Of a DNA stretch of 64,000 nt, positions 22,801 through 35,187 are shown one piece after another. The stretch's first letter is position 1. Each line of letters opens with the position of its first letter. This stretch comes from Dysidea avara (taxonomy: Eukaryota > Porifera > Demospongiae > Dictyoceratida > Dysideidae): NCBI RefSeq assembly GCF_963678975.1, contig NC_089275.1, positions 15,822,220 through 15,886,219 of the forward strand, given 5' to 3'. The notes under the pieces were generated by a model, which ran no database searches, was not told the origin of the DNA, and saw only the letters and a list, made by a program, of their open reading frames with translations. The translations under genes and the position numbers were made by a program.

Positions 22801-25800
22801 ATTAGTGATTTTAACAAGATATTTGTAGACACTTTAAATACATTTTTGTTGTGTAAACATACGTACAAATACTACACACAAGACACTTACTGATAGTGAT
22901 TCATAAGCTTGTCCAAATATGCCGATAAACAAACTGAGGACAGTATAGATGAATATGAACACAAATATGCCAAGATAAACCCTGGATAATATTTCAATAT
23001 CTTCTGACAGAAATGTTGAGTTATCAGACTGAAACGTTGCATACAGGTCATCTCCATTCAGAACAGTAAACAGAGTTTCAACTGACAGCCAAAATGTTTC
23101 AAACTAAAACAGTACAACTCTAACAAACACACACACTTGGAATTTTGTTATACCTTGGGGTGATAGTGGCCAAGTAGTAGCCATCCACAAAGTGAGAAAG
23201 CTATGAACAAGATTACTATGCAACTTATAAATCTGAGAACACTGGGAAGTGCCAAGGTCACTGTGATGAATAGGACCTGAAATTAGAACATCATTACAAT
23301 GTTACCTGTATAACATGTATACATGAATTGTTCCCACGCATACCACATCAAAAGAAAGAAATGGCACTGTGCACTCCAGTTACGTATATCAATTATCATC
23401 TGAAAAGTGAAGTATCTCATTATGCTTCGTTGCCAGCTATGTTCAACCTGTTACACAGCAGTACGGATCAAGAACTGTTCGAAAAGTACCTCTGCAATCA
23501 AAGTAGTCACTATGAAAACTATGGACAATTTCCGTTACGAACGGAAGCCATCATGTGCTACCACCAAATCGACACTTCGCTGTCAGCAAAGATGAATGGA
23601 GGACCTGGTAAGTCCATGAAGAATGCATTGTACGTACTGCAGTACACCAAAAGGCAGCTCTCGAGCCGAAGCAATGTCGAACAGTGAAAAAATCAAGCCC
23701 ATAGCCTTAGCTGTTATCAAGTTACACTTGTCTGAAGGAATCAGTCAGTCAGTTACTCAGTCAGTCAGTTAGTGGAAAAACATTTTAAAATAAATTCCAT
23801 AGCAATTTATTCAGGTTGATCTGAAAGCTTGTTTGGGCTTAGTTTTGCCTAATCAATACCGCCTCATCGCTGTCTGGGAAAAGTGAGGCTGGTTTTTGGA
23901 TGATGTTTTTTTCATGGGCCATGCCTACTCCTGTACTATTGTACTGTATGATGTTTACCAAAATTTAAAATGTTTTTGTAAAATTGCCATTCTAAAATTT
24001 TATTTTTAGGCATTAAGGTCATTAAAATTAATTGGCTAAACAATCGATCTGCGAATCATTACCAATACTGATATTGCTGAAATTTTACCAATAAACCGAT
24101 TTCCGTGATAAATCAGTGTATCACTAGTATTGGAGCTATATGCATTTAAGTATACTATAAATGACAAAAGTTTGGCAAGACTTATAACTACTTGGCAGAG
24201 GTGTTACTCCTCTATATTTACACAGGTGACCACACTCATTAAAGTAACTATATAATCAACACAACCTTGTAAACACATTATGTCACTCACGTTGAAAGGC
24301 TCATAATATATCATCAGTCCAAACAGACTACACCATAGTAATAATAAACCAACCCCAAATAAAGCTCTTACAGTTTCCAGTAACTGAATGTCAATGGTAT
24401 CCTACAAATAACATTTATAACACTGTATAAAATTAAAGGGAAGAAACTATACGTTTTTATAATATAGACTGACCTGTGTGTTTTCAGGTAAAGGGCTTAA
24501 CTCACAGTTCTCCTAATTAAACATTTTGGTAGGTAGTGAATAGTAATGAGGGCTTAGGTGAACACAAACTGGCAACATGCATAATCATAAGCTACAATTT
24601 ACCTTATACAGTATATAATTATGTATTTGCTTATAGATACATGAAATAAAATAATATTATAGCCAACACCACAGGATATTAAACATTGGGTCAAAATATT
24701 TTGCACGCAGTGCATGGCTGAGGAAGTGGTACTGATTTGTAGTTACAAGTAAGGATGTCATACGTATGTGTACAAGCTTTATCTGGCTTATAAAACTGCT
24801 ATTTATCAGCTCACCTTATATTCACTCACAATCTTACAGATCATTGCCACGAACACCAAGGTATTCGCAAACAACATTAGTATATACCACTTGTTGAACA
24901 ATGGCAGAAGTTCTTGCCAACGCAGATGCTTTGCATGAACTGCCAAGAAATGTAACTTCAGATCCTAACAAGAACAAAACCATATTATAGTACATCCTTG
25001 CAAGAAAGGTAACCTACTTCAGGGGTCCAACTTTACTAATAAGGATTAGGCATGAGGCTAGTATGCTCCAAAAAATGAGAATTATGCTTTTGAGCAGTGC
25101 TCAAAAAATCACCTATTATGCTTTTGAGAATTGCCCATTATTCCCAAAATTATGCCACCATAATTGGCTAATAATGCCAGTTTATTGCTGTATCAGACCA
25201 TTCTCATTGATGTTTAAGCTTTAAATAGTCTTGAATTCTTTAGTTGGTTGTTGTATTAGTATTTCATGTCAATGTGACTGCTTTATTAGAGTAAATAATT
25301 TTCAGTGACTGTTCTATTAGAGTTTCTGACTGCTCTATTAGAGTATCTCGATCTTTTTTAACGGAATTGTGCAGTCTGCAGATATTCCTACTGTTAAAGC
25401 TTTATAATCACCTCAAAATGCTAGCATAATTCCTGATTCCCACACATACCCACTATGCTCGAAATTATGCCGGCATAATCGCCGCATCCCTAATAAGGAT
25501 TCACATAAAATGTACTCAGTTTTAGAGAGTCAACTAGTGCTGCATTTTAAGTTCTAGGGCTGCATTTTAAGTTCTAGGGCAGAAATTATTAAAACATTTA
25601 GTTCAGCATGAATTATATATATAGTACATCCATGCAAACATAGTATTTGGTATGCTTACATACCTTAGTTAACTTGAAACTTAGATAAAAAGAAAGGAGA
25701 TAAGTCAGTGATGATACTATCATAACCAAGAACACAATGATGTCCATAATTGTTACATCTTTCCTGAATTTCACACAACTGTCATCGCTGTCACGATCTC

Positions 25801-26996
25801 TAATTAGAGTTGTATCAAGTTCTGTTCTCACTGATGTGCCACTGTAGAGGTCACTCTCAAATATAATAGAAAAGTATGTAGTGGCATTCACTGGGTTGTA
25901 ATCATCAATGATATATCTTTCAAAGTAGGTTTTAAGTTTAAAATGGAAAGCAATTTTTCTGATTCTAGCAAACAACAGAAATATACATAAATTAAAACCT
26001 ACTTCACAACAGAATATAGCTTAATGAACTATGTGCAGTGTTATTGCATACTTCTACTATAGTGTGAAATGTTACAAGAGCTTGAAAAGTGTGAAATCTT
26101 AAAAATTCTATGCAGTCATTCCTTTTGTAACTTTAAACCAGAGTAGAGTATTGACAATCACACCATTTATGCAGTTGTTCGGTATACATGTACAAACTCC
26201 AAAGCTAGTCATGTTCCATACTAATGCTTTTCATTCTCTGTATCCTACTGAATGGCGGGGGAGGGGGGGGAAGGGGTGGGGGGCAGAGGTGCTACATGTA
26301 TTATTTACAGATGTAAATATGTACAATAGGAATACAGTGGTCATATAATTATTATTTATTGTGCACCAGTTGTTAATTATTGTTGTGTTGGGAGATGATA
26401 AAGGAGAGAAATGTTGATGTGTGCAGAAAAAATTTTAAAGTTACACGTGCAACTTTCAAGCTACCTAACTGGTGCATAGTAATAATTAGATTAATCGCAG
26501 ATGCATTTTTTTGTACAATTCTTTGTTTACAATGTTGTATAACAGGTGGAACAAAGCTGTAAACCAAACAGAATGGCAACATTTCAGTAATTGGTAATTG
26601 AAATCGCTCAAATTTTGATTTTTACAGTGCATCTGGTTAGTGTCATGCATTCTTCCCTTTGATGTGGTATGCATTGCTCACCAGTGAGTCATAAATCATG
26701 TTAGAAAATTAAATGAACAGGTGTAAGAAAAAATTAGAATTTTTTGCTTTAATATATACACAGCACCTAATACACAGACACATGTACTTTGCCCGTCTTA
26801 CAAATTTCTCTATTGTGCTTTTTAACACGTACTGTATGCCTAAGCCAACATTATGTACAATGTTAGAGATGCTTCATACTTCTCTTCTGATACACAGGAG
26901 GAACATCTGTTAGAAAGCTAGCATTTCTAGTTTGTCTGTAAACAGAGCAAATTAATTGCATGAGGTCTTTTACGTACTTTGAAACTTGGGAGACAT

Positions 26997-27067
<71 letters not shown>

Positions 27068-30000
27068 GACACACACGTTGACACACACGTTGACACACAG
27101 CTAATTTCAGTAAACCAGACTCCTGTCTGGCTAAAATTAATAATATAAATAATTACATACTAACTTGTCAATACTTGATTGATTAATATAACACTCCACC
27201 TGTTCCCTGACACTACACTCACAACAGTCAGTGGTGCACACATTACAACATGAATCAGTGTCTGTCTCACAACTATCATTACTGGTAGGGAGGTAGAGGT
27301 ATATACGGTCTGAAGAATCAATTCTCCTTCCTATAGAACACCACAACAACAAAAATGTGTGAATACAGTACAATAATAGTGTGCACAAATGGTGTAATTA
27401 ATGTATTTCATAGACAGGACTTGCAGACTTGCATCTTAATAATAATCCAGGCATCGTCTACATGTAACCGCTCTTCCTTACAAGTCACAAAGATCGCGCA
27501 TCCATTAATTCCTAGCTCTTGCAATGCTGGAGACACCATTATTTAACTACAACTGCTGGTATTGTTCTTCCCCATAAGGCTCAAAGGTCATGCATGCCCT
27601 ATCTAGTATGTTTATAAAAACATAATACAGTTTAGCTATAGCTTATGACTACTTGTACACGGTTTAGCCATAATTTACAGTATGGTGAATGCACATCTAT
27701 ATACATCTGGTATAAACTTACTATTCAACATTGGCAGCACAAGACTTTGTACATGGACTAAATTTCTGGCTAATTACTGAAGCGTAAATGCTGTTGCTAA
27801 GTACTAGAACAACAAAGGAATAAACACTACGTACATTACAATAATAGCCTCTATCACTTGACTGTTAGTGTGCACGAGTACATGTGTTTTGAAAATAAGT
27901 CATTGTTGGGAAGCTGTGCTGCCTGTGAGCAAATGGCTGAAGCGAAATCAATTATATTTGCTGTGTGGCCTACCCTATCTGACAGACAGCTATAATGCAA
28001 AATGGTGTGTTTTCGAGAAGGAGCCATGGAGCTAGGCATATGTGAAAATCGCATCTCTTTTCTTCCTGTCAATATACCCACAGTGTGGTGCTCCAACTTT
28101 CTTGGCTACACGACTTGCTACTATGTGTCTTGATATTAGAATGGAGAGATTGAGTGTCTGTAGCTGACTGTACAACAAGTATGGTTCACCAAAAGAATGA
28201 CTAATGTTTGCTACAAGAACATTGCTGATGTGTTGTTAACAACAACATTGTTTACATATGGAAGTATACAGTCTTTCCCATCAACAGGTAACATATATAC
28301 ATTTCTGTGTTTGTGTACATAATGTTGGGAATATCGTAGGTAAACAATGTGTATGAAATTTTTTGCAACATTCATTTACAGTAAGAAAATCTGCAATTAT
28401 TTATTCAAAAAGAAGGCACTCTAATAGAGCAGTCATACTAAAGCAGTTAGGTACATGATGTACTCCAACAAAAATGATCAGTTTTATGAGCACAATAGTC
28501 TCATACCTAGCCTGATTGGTTCCATCATCTGTACAAGCGTTGTTCACTTCAAAGCACAGTAAATGTTCACTCTCATCATCCATCAGTCATGTACATTGTA
28601 CAGTGGAACCTCAGTTATCCGAACCCCTTGGGACCAGGGGTGGTCCATAAGTCTGAAAAGTCCATATCTTTGAAAATGTGTATAAATAACCTTAAAATTG
28701 CATAAAGAATTTTTTTTTAATATCAGTATTATCAACTACCCTAATAGAACAGTCATTTCCGTTGTTCGGTTAACCAAGAATCCAGATAAGTGGGGCCCGG
28801 ATAATTGAGGTTCCACTGTATGTAGCTATTTAGACTATGGTATGCATAGTATGCTTTGAAGTTTGGTCGTTAATGAGGTATTTAAAATCCAACAGATACC
28901 CAGGGTAGGTATCTAAACTGGTTAGGTACCTGTGACAAAATTATTTGTCATGTGCACCACGTGTTTTGCTGGATTCCAGTCACAACAGCCATCAGAAATC
29001 ATTGCTAGAGTGCGAAGAAAACATCGCTGGATAATAGAGATGATTGTATTTATCTAGGAAGCCTACCAAGGAGTTGTTTTAACACTAATTCGATCAGGAA
29101 GCCGCCATTATTGGCAGTGACCAGAGCCGTACGAGCCATAGTCTAAATTGGTTATCGCCCAAATCCACGGTATCTTCGCTATTTTTCTCCCTCGGTGATT
29201 ACTGTGCCATTCCGAAGGTCTCTAAAATAGCGAAGATACCTGCCTGGATTTGTGCGATAACCTATACGTACATACAATGTAGAATACATACCTCCATCAC
29301 ATTGTGTGTGATCATCATTAATAAGGTTGAAGCTCATTGGTATAGCTGTTGTGTTATCACTATTATTGACATAATCATAATGGATCAAAAATTTGTCTGA
29401 AATATTGTAGTACTGCAATAGAAGGTAACACAAAAATGGTTACACTAACATTACTACTACAAATAGTATCAAGAGTAAATAATAGAGAAGCTATTATTTA
29501 CTCTTAGTCGTATGTACAAGTTAAGCTGGATCCTGAAAACAGCTTAAAATTAAAAGTGGATTTTTTTTCTCAAGAGAGTAAACATTTCAGCCAACCAGAT
29601 GATTAATGGTAACAGCAAAGATGTTAACGACAGACAATACAGTTTGGCTACATTACAAGTTCGGGAAAGAGCTGTAATGGACACTGTACTTTTATGGCTT
29701 CCACACAGGATATATGGTGAAAATTTCATTTGCCGTAAATATTATGTCAGAGTTTGAACAAAAAGATATTGAAATATTTTTAGCAGGTCAAGCAGTACAA
29801 CAAATGAGCCAAATTTCATGTAAATGCACCCATGAGTTATTAAATATTTTTGAGGATCCAGCATACAGTATGCTACTGTATAATAAGCATTATAGGTAAT
29901 ATACATACATATGTACATGTAAAGCTTTTAATACATACGCACTTTACCAGCATATATATATATTTCTGAGACTGCTTGGTACCCTACTGTGTTTTTGTAT

Positions 30001-33000
30001 ACATATTTATAAAAATGCCAGTGATCATTAATGAGCATGGCTCTACAACAGACTACAGGTAGTCACACATAATACTGTCAAATGTATGTGGGAATTGCTC
30101 CCATACTTCAGATTAACTAGTAGTCCTATTGGTACTACTGCAGTTATTTGTACCACCCTGTGAGCAAAATAGTTAAAGGACTATTATTATTATTATTGTT
30201 TACTGTGCAAAACCTCTTACAAAGAGTATGTACAAGCCAGACATGGGGCCAAGTACATTTAAAAGTACTTAAGTAAAGTACAAGTACTTTTGAATTTTCC
30301 AAGTACAAGTACAAGTACTCTGGCAACAATCAAGAGAGTACTTAAGTAAAGTACAAGTACATTTTACTGAAGCAAAATATATACTGTATTCAGTGTATTG
30401 TAGTATGTAAGTGTACCTAGTGGGGTTGGTACTTTCAGGTTTTCGTCAACTATTCACTCTCTTAAACATTTAAAATGCACTAACTTTAGCAGCAGCAGCA
30501 TTGTTTTTATTTGCCAGAATTCTATGACATCATTAATCGTGGCTACATGATACATAGTAAGGTTAGGGAAGGCACTAGAAGAATTGTACTATGCACCTTC
30601 ATGCAATTTTGTTAAGTACCCACTGTGTACAAACTATGTACAATGTTTGCAGTACTTACAAGTACTTAAATACTCAAGTACTTAGCAAATTACTTGAGTA
30701 TAAGTACAAGCACATTGGGGAAATTAAGAAAGTATTTAGGTAAAGTACAAGTACTTTCAAATCTGTTCTTAAGTGTACTTAAGTATAAGTACTCATGTAC
30801 TTGGCCCCATGTCTGGTACAAGCACAGATAATGAATCAACAAAATTAATTATGTGATTATTGATGTTCAGCTAGCCTTGCTTTAAATTGGTCTAACTTGA
30901 ACAGACAGACAAACAGTGAATCACAGTACCCTTTATACTGTGGATATTCTGTCAGTTCATCTGTTGCATAGCGTAAGCTCATGAATGTCCCATGTGATTA
31001 GCGCAATATGGAAATAAATTTACAATAGTATTGTACTGCAGTATGCAATGTACTCAAACAGATATGGTACTGCCCAAATACAACTTCGCAAGCACTAATT
31101 ACACATATTAAAAACTCGCTCATAAAGGGGCATGGCAGCCATTTCATTACTCTCAGCTGCCACGCCCCGAGTTATTAAATTATGTGCAATTAGTGCTTGC
31201 AAAGTTGCGTTTGCGTGGTGCTGTAGGAAACCCACAATAACAAAACCCCTGGCATTAACCTGCTCCAAAGCTTACATGATCAAACATGAAATGAGACCCA
31301 CTTCGATTTTAAGATTCAAACTTTACAATTATTTTATTTTGTATACATAGCATTTGAATTTGTACTGGATCTTATTCAATTCTCTAGCATAATGTTAGTG
31401 ATGAGGAGGGGGGAGGGGAGATCAAGCCTACATGATGGAAATTACACAAGTTCCTTAGTACTACAGATTATTCTATCAGTGTATAGGGATATGTATACTA
31501 TTGACGGTTGGCTTCAGCGACTGTTAGTGCCAATAGGTGACCATCAAGGATCATTGTTTCAAAATTCTTTATAATGCAGGGGTGTACACAGGAATTTTGA
31601 AAAGGGGTTTCCACTACAGCTAAGTGACTGTTATATTAGAGTAGTTATATTGCCTGACTGCTTTATTAGAGTATCTCGATCTTTTCACCAAATCACAATT
31701 CAGAATAAGTATAAGTGTTGCCATCAGGTGAGAAACTATTATTTAAATGAGTTAAAATGTGTCCTGTTCCATGCATGATAGATTCCAGATTCTGGAAACC
31801 TGAAGTTTCAATTTCTTAATGTTTCAAATAGTGTGTAAAATCCAAAGGGGTTTCCTGAAACCCCCTTCGGTATGCCCCTGTAAAGGGGTTGTTTTTTCTT
31901 GTTTTTTTTTTTCTTCAGGAAATTGACATCATGTACAAATACAGTAGAACTCAATATCTACTGAACCTCTTTGTACATTAATCATTTTTTCGGGGATCTT
32001 GTAGTGCAATGAGTAATTCATATTCACATGGGCTTGTCCTACCCCTGAGCATAACAACATTAATCCATATCTATTGTACACACACCATAACAGAGCTTTG
32101 TATTAATACTGACACCACAATTGTAGATAGTATAACTACATATTTGCAATTGATAACAAATGAGTCATGTGATACAGCTCAACTTACAGACTCCACAATA
32201 TGAGTAATCTGTTCATAAACTTCATCCAGTCTGTATATCTTAGACACAGGAGTGAAATAAATTCTGAAGGCAACTGCACTTTGTCTGAGGTAGTTTGTTA
32301 GCTCACGGGTCTCATGTACATAAACAGATCCCTGTAAAAGTACACAAGTTATATTCAACTGTAGTAGTAATAGATACAAATTAAAGATAGCTATTGATGT
32401 AAAACATTGGAAACTTGAGTTTTAAACATCACACATCCTGTACTGAACCTGTCCTATTTGTACCTAGTATAAGGACTTTTATAAGTCAAGGTTCCGAGGG
32501 TGTGGTCTCTAACCAACTTAGAAAGTGGAAGCATTTTATATGGGCATATAGGTGGAGTCATTGTCAGCGGCGGAGCAAGTAGTTGATATGAGGGGGGGCT
32601 GGGCTGACCCAGACTTATTTCTATAGTTTGGTAAGGTGAGACCAAAAAAAAAAAAAAAGGTCGCAACCAACTGACAAGAGCTTTCCACCTCACCAGCTAC
32701 CATTTCTAGCTGATAAACTACATAAAAATCCTTACATAGCTCGCTACACACTGAATACTTTATTAGAGTGACTGCTCTATTAGAGTATCTCGATCTTTAT
32801 CACGGTTTTCAGCCCCACTCCAAGAAAGATAATTTCGGTGTGATATCATTCTGAGGGGGGGCTAAGCCCCCCCTCAGCAGATCGAGGGGGGGCTTCAGCC
32901 CCCTAGCCCCCCCCCCCCTTTCCGCCGCCTATGGTCATTGTATTATGCCGTTTTAAAATTGCTGTATAATGTTAACGAAAAAGACTATAAGAACAATATA

Positions 33001-34865
33001 CCTGTCCTATCACATAGATTACATACACTACATTTCAGCATTGAAACTGGGTCACTACTGCTGACCCTGATGACATAGATAATTAAAACTGAGGTGCACA
33101 CCATGAGCTATGTTGTAGGTGCTCAACTAGCAGTACAGGGGTGGCTATATGAAAACTAAACCTTGCAATAGCAATATCATGATCAGTCAATGAGAGTATC
33201 ACACGTGAGTTTGCAGACAGCAAGATATGTTTCCTGCAAGTGAGTGTGGCTTTGTCCATGCCTACAAACTTCACCATGCCATACTTACAAACAATTTGAC
33301 TCATTCCCAATATTAAAGTGGGCATGGCTCACAAAGAAGCTGGAAGACTAGGTCATGTCTCATACAGTAACAATTGATTAGTGGGTATGGCTCCACATAA
33401 GCCTACAGACAGCTATGGACATGGATTCATTCATACCCACAGACTGCAATATTGCCGTGGTTGCATGTGTGGCTGCAGACAGTCATCCAGATAAGTGGAC
33501 GTGGCTCATGAAAGAAGCTGGGTTGCGATTATGATACATTTATATATACATGTCTGCATTGTCAAACTAAGTAATTTGCTTCACAGGTACTCCAATCTGG
33601 CCAGATAATTCTGTAAAGCGGCCAATGACCCAGGGCAAATCCAGGGAGATTGAGGTTCAAAGGGTTCCATGGAACGGAACAGCCTTAATGTTACTTAACC
33701 AACAGCATCATAGTAAGTGACATCTTTAGACATTTAACAAGAATTGAGAGCCCCAAACACCTTCCAAGAAACATGAAGCAGACACCACTGTTGTACCACT
33801 CAACTTGTGCTGATTACTGGCTGCAATACGTAAGATCTGTTGTCTAGCCATAGGAACTGCAGATGGTCGGATGGTCTTTTTTACATGAATGCACAAATAG
33901 ATGGCTTTGCTGTCATAATGTTGGAGCAGAAAATATAGAAAAGTTTTCTGCACAAAACAAAACCACATATTGTGGAGGAAATTTCATAAAACAAAAGATT
34001 TTGCTGGATAGCTATCATGTACAGCTACTCTGAGAAAACCGCTATTAAAGTGAAATATATCATGCTATAGGCACAGGGATGAAAGTTTATTGTTATCCCA
34101 CAACTGAGGGATTTAAGCCGAATGATATACGTACTGAGGCTACCATATATAATCATTGCAAAATACAAGGGGTACAGTCCTGTAGAACCATCTGCAACCA
34201 GGATCAAAATCGAATCAAACGATCAAGAGTTAAATTTGGACTGAATCAAGCGATCAAGACGTGCTACAAAGTGGTGACTGAGCTAGCTCCAAAACAAAAC
34301 GAGAATTTACGAAAATACGTGTTGAATTAACCCGATCAAGGTATAATTTCGTCGATCAAAAACTTTGATCCCGGTCGCAGATGATTCTACAGGCCTATTG
34401 GTAGTGCCGGGCTACCCCTTGAAAATACTTCACGCTTAACTTGATTAGGTAATGCTGGTAACTCACCTGGCCAGTAACTAGTGCAACTAGTAATATATGC
34501 AGCGTTGCCTTCCATGGAAAACGTGGGCGATCTTTATCTATCCATTTCTCGACGTGGCTGCGGAAGTGCCTTAACAATCGTTTCTTCATGTGATCATCGC
34601 TGATGCAGCTATCTTCCTCCTCCTGGGGATCTTCAATAGGATAAGTGGAGAGCTCGAGATCTTTATCATTGCTATTATCCTCTATCCGCTTCCTACAGAT
34701 ATGCAAGTGACAACACGCTCTGATGAAGTAGTGATGGAGAAAAGCCCAGCACGACATCAGACAAGACCACACGACGTTATCCTCCTTGTTGGTTGTTCCA
34801 TTGTCCCTCTTATTAGTGTGTGAGCCATAGGCATTGATATCATTAGCTTTATCGTTCACTGACAT
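19891..34865 (-). CDS. mcoln: Mucolipin (TRPML) lysosomal cation channel
   Basis: Eleven exons on the minus strand: 34865-34467, 32331-32188, 29412-29292, 27330-27165, 25964-25664, 24964-24815, 24512-24474, 24401-24291, 23276-23154, 23103-22891, 20292-19891. Every junction is GT-AG and in phase, giving 2169 nt and 722 aa. A basic stretch before S1 (about 117-132) is followed by a large luminal loop (to about 345) rich in Cys and NxS/T sites. S2 lies near 345-373, S3 402-422, S4 452-477 and S5 478-513. The pore has the TRPML filter motif NGDD at 534-537, and S6 is 561-587. S5 has LPSVLRF and CGWLLLGHYH, typical of the family. By family, a non-selective Ca2+/Fe2+-permeable channel of endolysosomes gated by PI(3,5)P2. 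The C-terminal tail (133 aa) is longer than in human TRPML1, and the 39-nt exon between S3 and S4 is unusual. Confidence 0.93.
21300..21998 (+). repeat. Repeat R1, second plus-strand copy
   Basis: Shares the R1 landmarks: a CACATACTGCATCAAAAG box near 21416, AAGCACCTCTGCAATCAAA near 21560, GTGAAAAAAATCAAGC near 21758 and GCTGGTTTTTGGGTGATGTT near 21980. Located in the last mucolipin intron. Non-coding. Confidence 0.65.
23320..23920 (+). repeat. Repeat R1, third plus-strand copy
   Basis: Same order of landmarks as the other copies, beginning CATACCACATCAAAAGAAAG and ending GCTGGTTTTTGGATGATG. It lies 44 bp upstream (plus direction) of mucolipin exon 9, inside the intron. An apparent 119-residue open frame here is not kept in the sister copies. 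Confidence 0.65.
25047..25492. mobile_element. hAT-type MITE with perfect 8-bp target duplication
   Basis: Termini TAGGCATGAGGC and (complement) TAGGGATGCGGC are flanked on both sides by ATAAGGAT (25039-25046 and 25493-25500), an 8-bp duplication typical of hAT insertions. The interior is rich in AATTATGC boxes and has three copies of the CTCTATTAGAG motif (25275-25354). Located in a mucolipin intron. No transposase. A relative lies at 37338-37513. Confidence 0.8.
26370..26720 (-). repeat. Repeat R1, truncated minus-strand copy
   Basis: The minus strand carries the R1 5' body (a box resembling ATACCACATCAAAGGGAAG near 26670 and the AAC-ATTGTAAACAAAG region near 26530). It is truncated before the central part. 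Mucolipin intron. Confidence 0.5.
26999..27064. repeat. (CA)n microsatellite
   Basis: About 33 CA units followed by three GTTGACACACAC repeats to about 27100. Intronic in the mucolipin gene. The open frames across it are artefacts. Confidence 0.95.
28005..28133 (+). repeat. Diverged 3'-end fragment of the satellite-carrying element
   Basis: Matches, with substitutions, the last ~125 bp of the elements ending at 56700 and 63925. It shares AGCTA, TTTCTTCCTGTCAATATA and TGTGTCTTGA, and similarity stops at exactly the same place (28133). It therefore helps fix the 3' terminus of that family. Confidence 0.6.
28601..28818. mobile_element. Tc1/mariner-pogo-type MITE
   Basis: 218 bp with terminal inverted repeats CAGTGGAACCTCAGTTATCC and (complement) CAGTGGAACCTCAATTATCC. 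It is flanked by TA at 28599-28600 and 28819-28820, the duplication used by Tc1/mariner and pogo elements. No transposase. Located in a mucolipin intron. Confidence 0.8.
30238..30815. mobile_element. hAT MITE rich in AAGTAC boxes, perfect 8-bp TSD
   Basis: 578 bp. Left end CAGACATGGGGCCAAGTAC is the inverse of the right end GTACTTGGCCCCATGTCTG (19 of 19). Flanked by GTACAAGC at 30230-30237 and 30816-30823. The interior is dominated by AAGTAC/GTACTT repeats, a known feature of some hAT families. Non-autonomous. Mucolipin intron. Confidence 0.88.
31081..31208. repeat. Small foldback element
   Basis: Arms CAACTTCGCAAGCACTAATT and AATTAGTGCTTGCAAAGTTG are inverse with one or two mismatches. The inner arms carry GGGGCATGGCAGC and GCTGCCACGCCCC. 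128 bp, non-coding, mucolipin intron. Confidence 0.7.
31577..31880. repeat. MITE-like element with CAGGGG ends
   Basis: The left end CAGGGGTGTAC and right end GTATGCCCCTG form a short imperfect inverted repeat, with AAAGGGGTTTCC boxes at both ends. Two CTCTATTAGAG-type motifs lie at 31624-31680. No target duplication is seen. Confidence 0.55.
32565..32933. mobile_element. hAT MITE with perfect 8-bp TSD
   Basis: 369 bp. Ends CAGCGGCGGAGC and (complement) CATAGGCGGCGGAAAG. Flanked by GTCATTGT at 32557-32564 and 32934-32941. Contains a poly(A) run within GACC...GGTC and the CTCTATTAGAGTATCTCGAT motif (near 32775). Non-autonomous. Located between mucolipin exons 1 and 2. Confidence 0.82.
34179..34393. 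repeat. MITE with ~27-bp terminal inverted repeats
   Basis: CCTGTAGAACCATCTGCAAC at 34179 is matched by the inverse sequence ending TGATTCTACAGG at 34393, continuing inward to GGATCAAA/TTTGATCC. The interior has several GATCAA boxes. 215 bp, 74 bp from the donor of mucolipin exon 1, in its first intron. Confidence 0.7.
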
Positions 34866-35187
34866 TTCGTCTTGAGGCTGCCAAATTTACACGCTCGACT
34901 GAAAAAAAACAAAGGCGGTCAACTAATAAATATCACGTGCATGCCACGCCTTATCAATTGTCACATGATTTATCATTCATTTTTGGGAAGCTCGTAGAAT
35001 CGTGTTTTGTAACCACGCCTTAATATGCATATATTTCACGGCTCAGATTTGCACTAAACAGAAGTTCACTGTCATGTTTTATTCATTAGCTAGGTGGAGT
35101 ACAGTATCTGTGTTGGTTTGAACTTCAAATAAAACACATAATTTTATTCATGGAAGCCATAGGACATAGTTGCTTGCCCCCCAAGGA
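34866..35187 (-). promoter_or_regulatory. Upstream region of the mucolipin gene
   Basis: Region 5' of the mucolipin ATG on the minus strand. A CACGTG E-box lies at 34934-34939, about 70 bp upstream of the ATG, inside TATCACGTGC. Lysosomal genes of animals are often driven by TFEB-type factors through GTCACGTGAC-like (CLEAR) sites; that this one is functional is inference. Confidence 0.35.

Noticed and set aside
23328..23687. 119-codon frame in repeat R1
   Set aside because: Not open in the other R1 copies; lies in a mucolipin intron.
28401..28583. Minus-strand open frame that might be an extra mucolipin exon
   Set aside because: Its donor leaves two bases and the neighbouring exons need phase 1 on both sides; inclusion would cause a stop. 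The exons at 29412-29292 and 27330-27165 join correctly without it.
34079..34330. 83-codon plus-strand open frame near mucolipin exon 1
   Set aside because: Overlaps the MITE at 34179-34393 and has no recognisable protein features.
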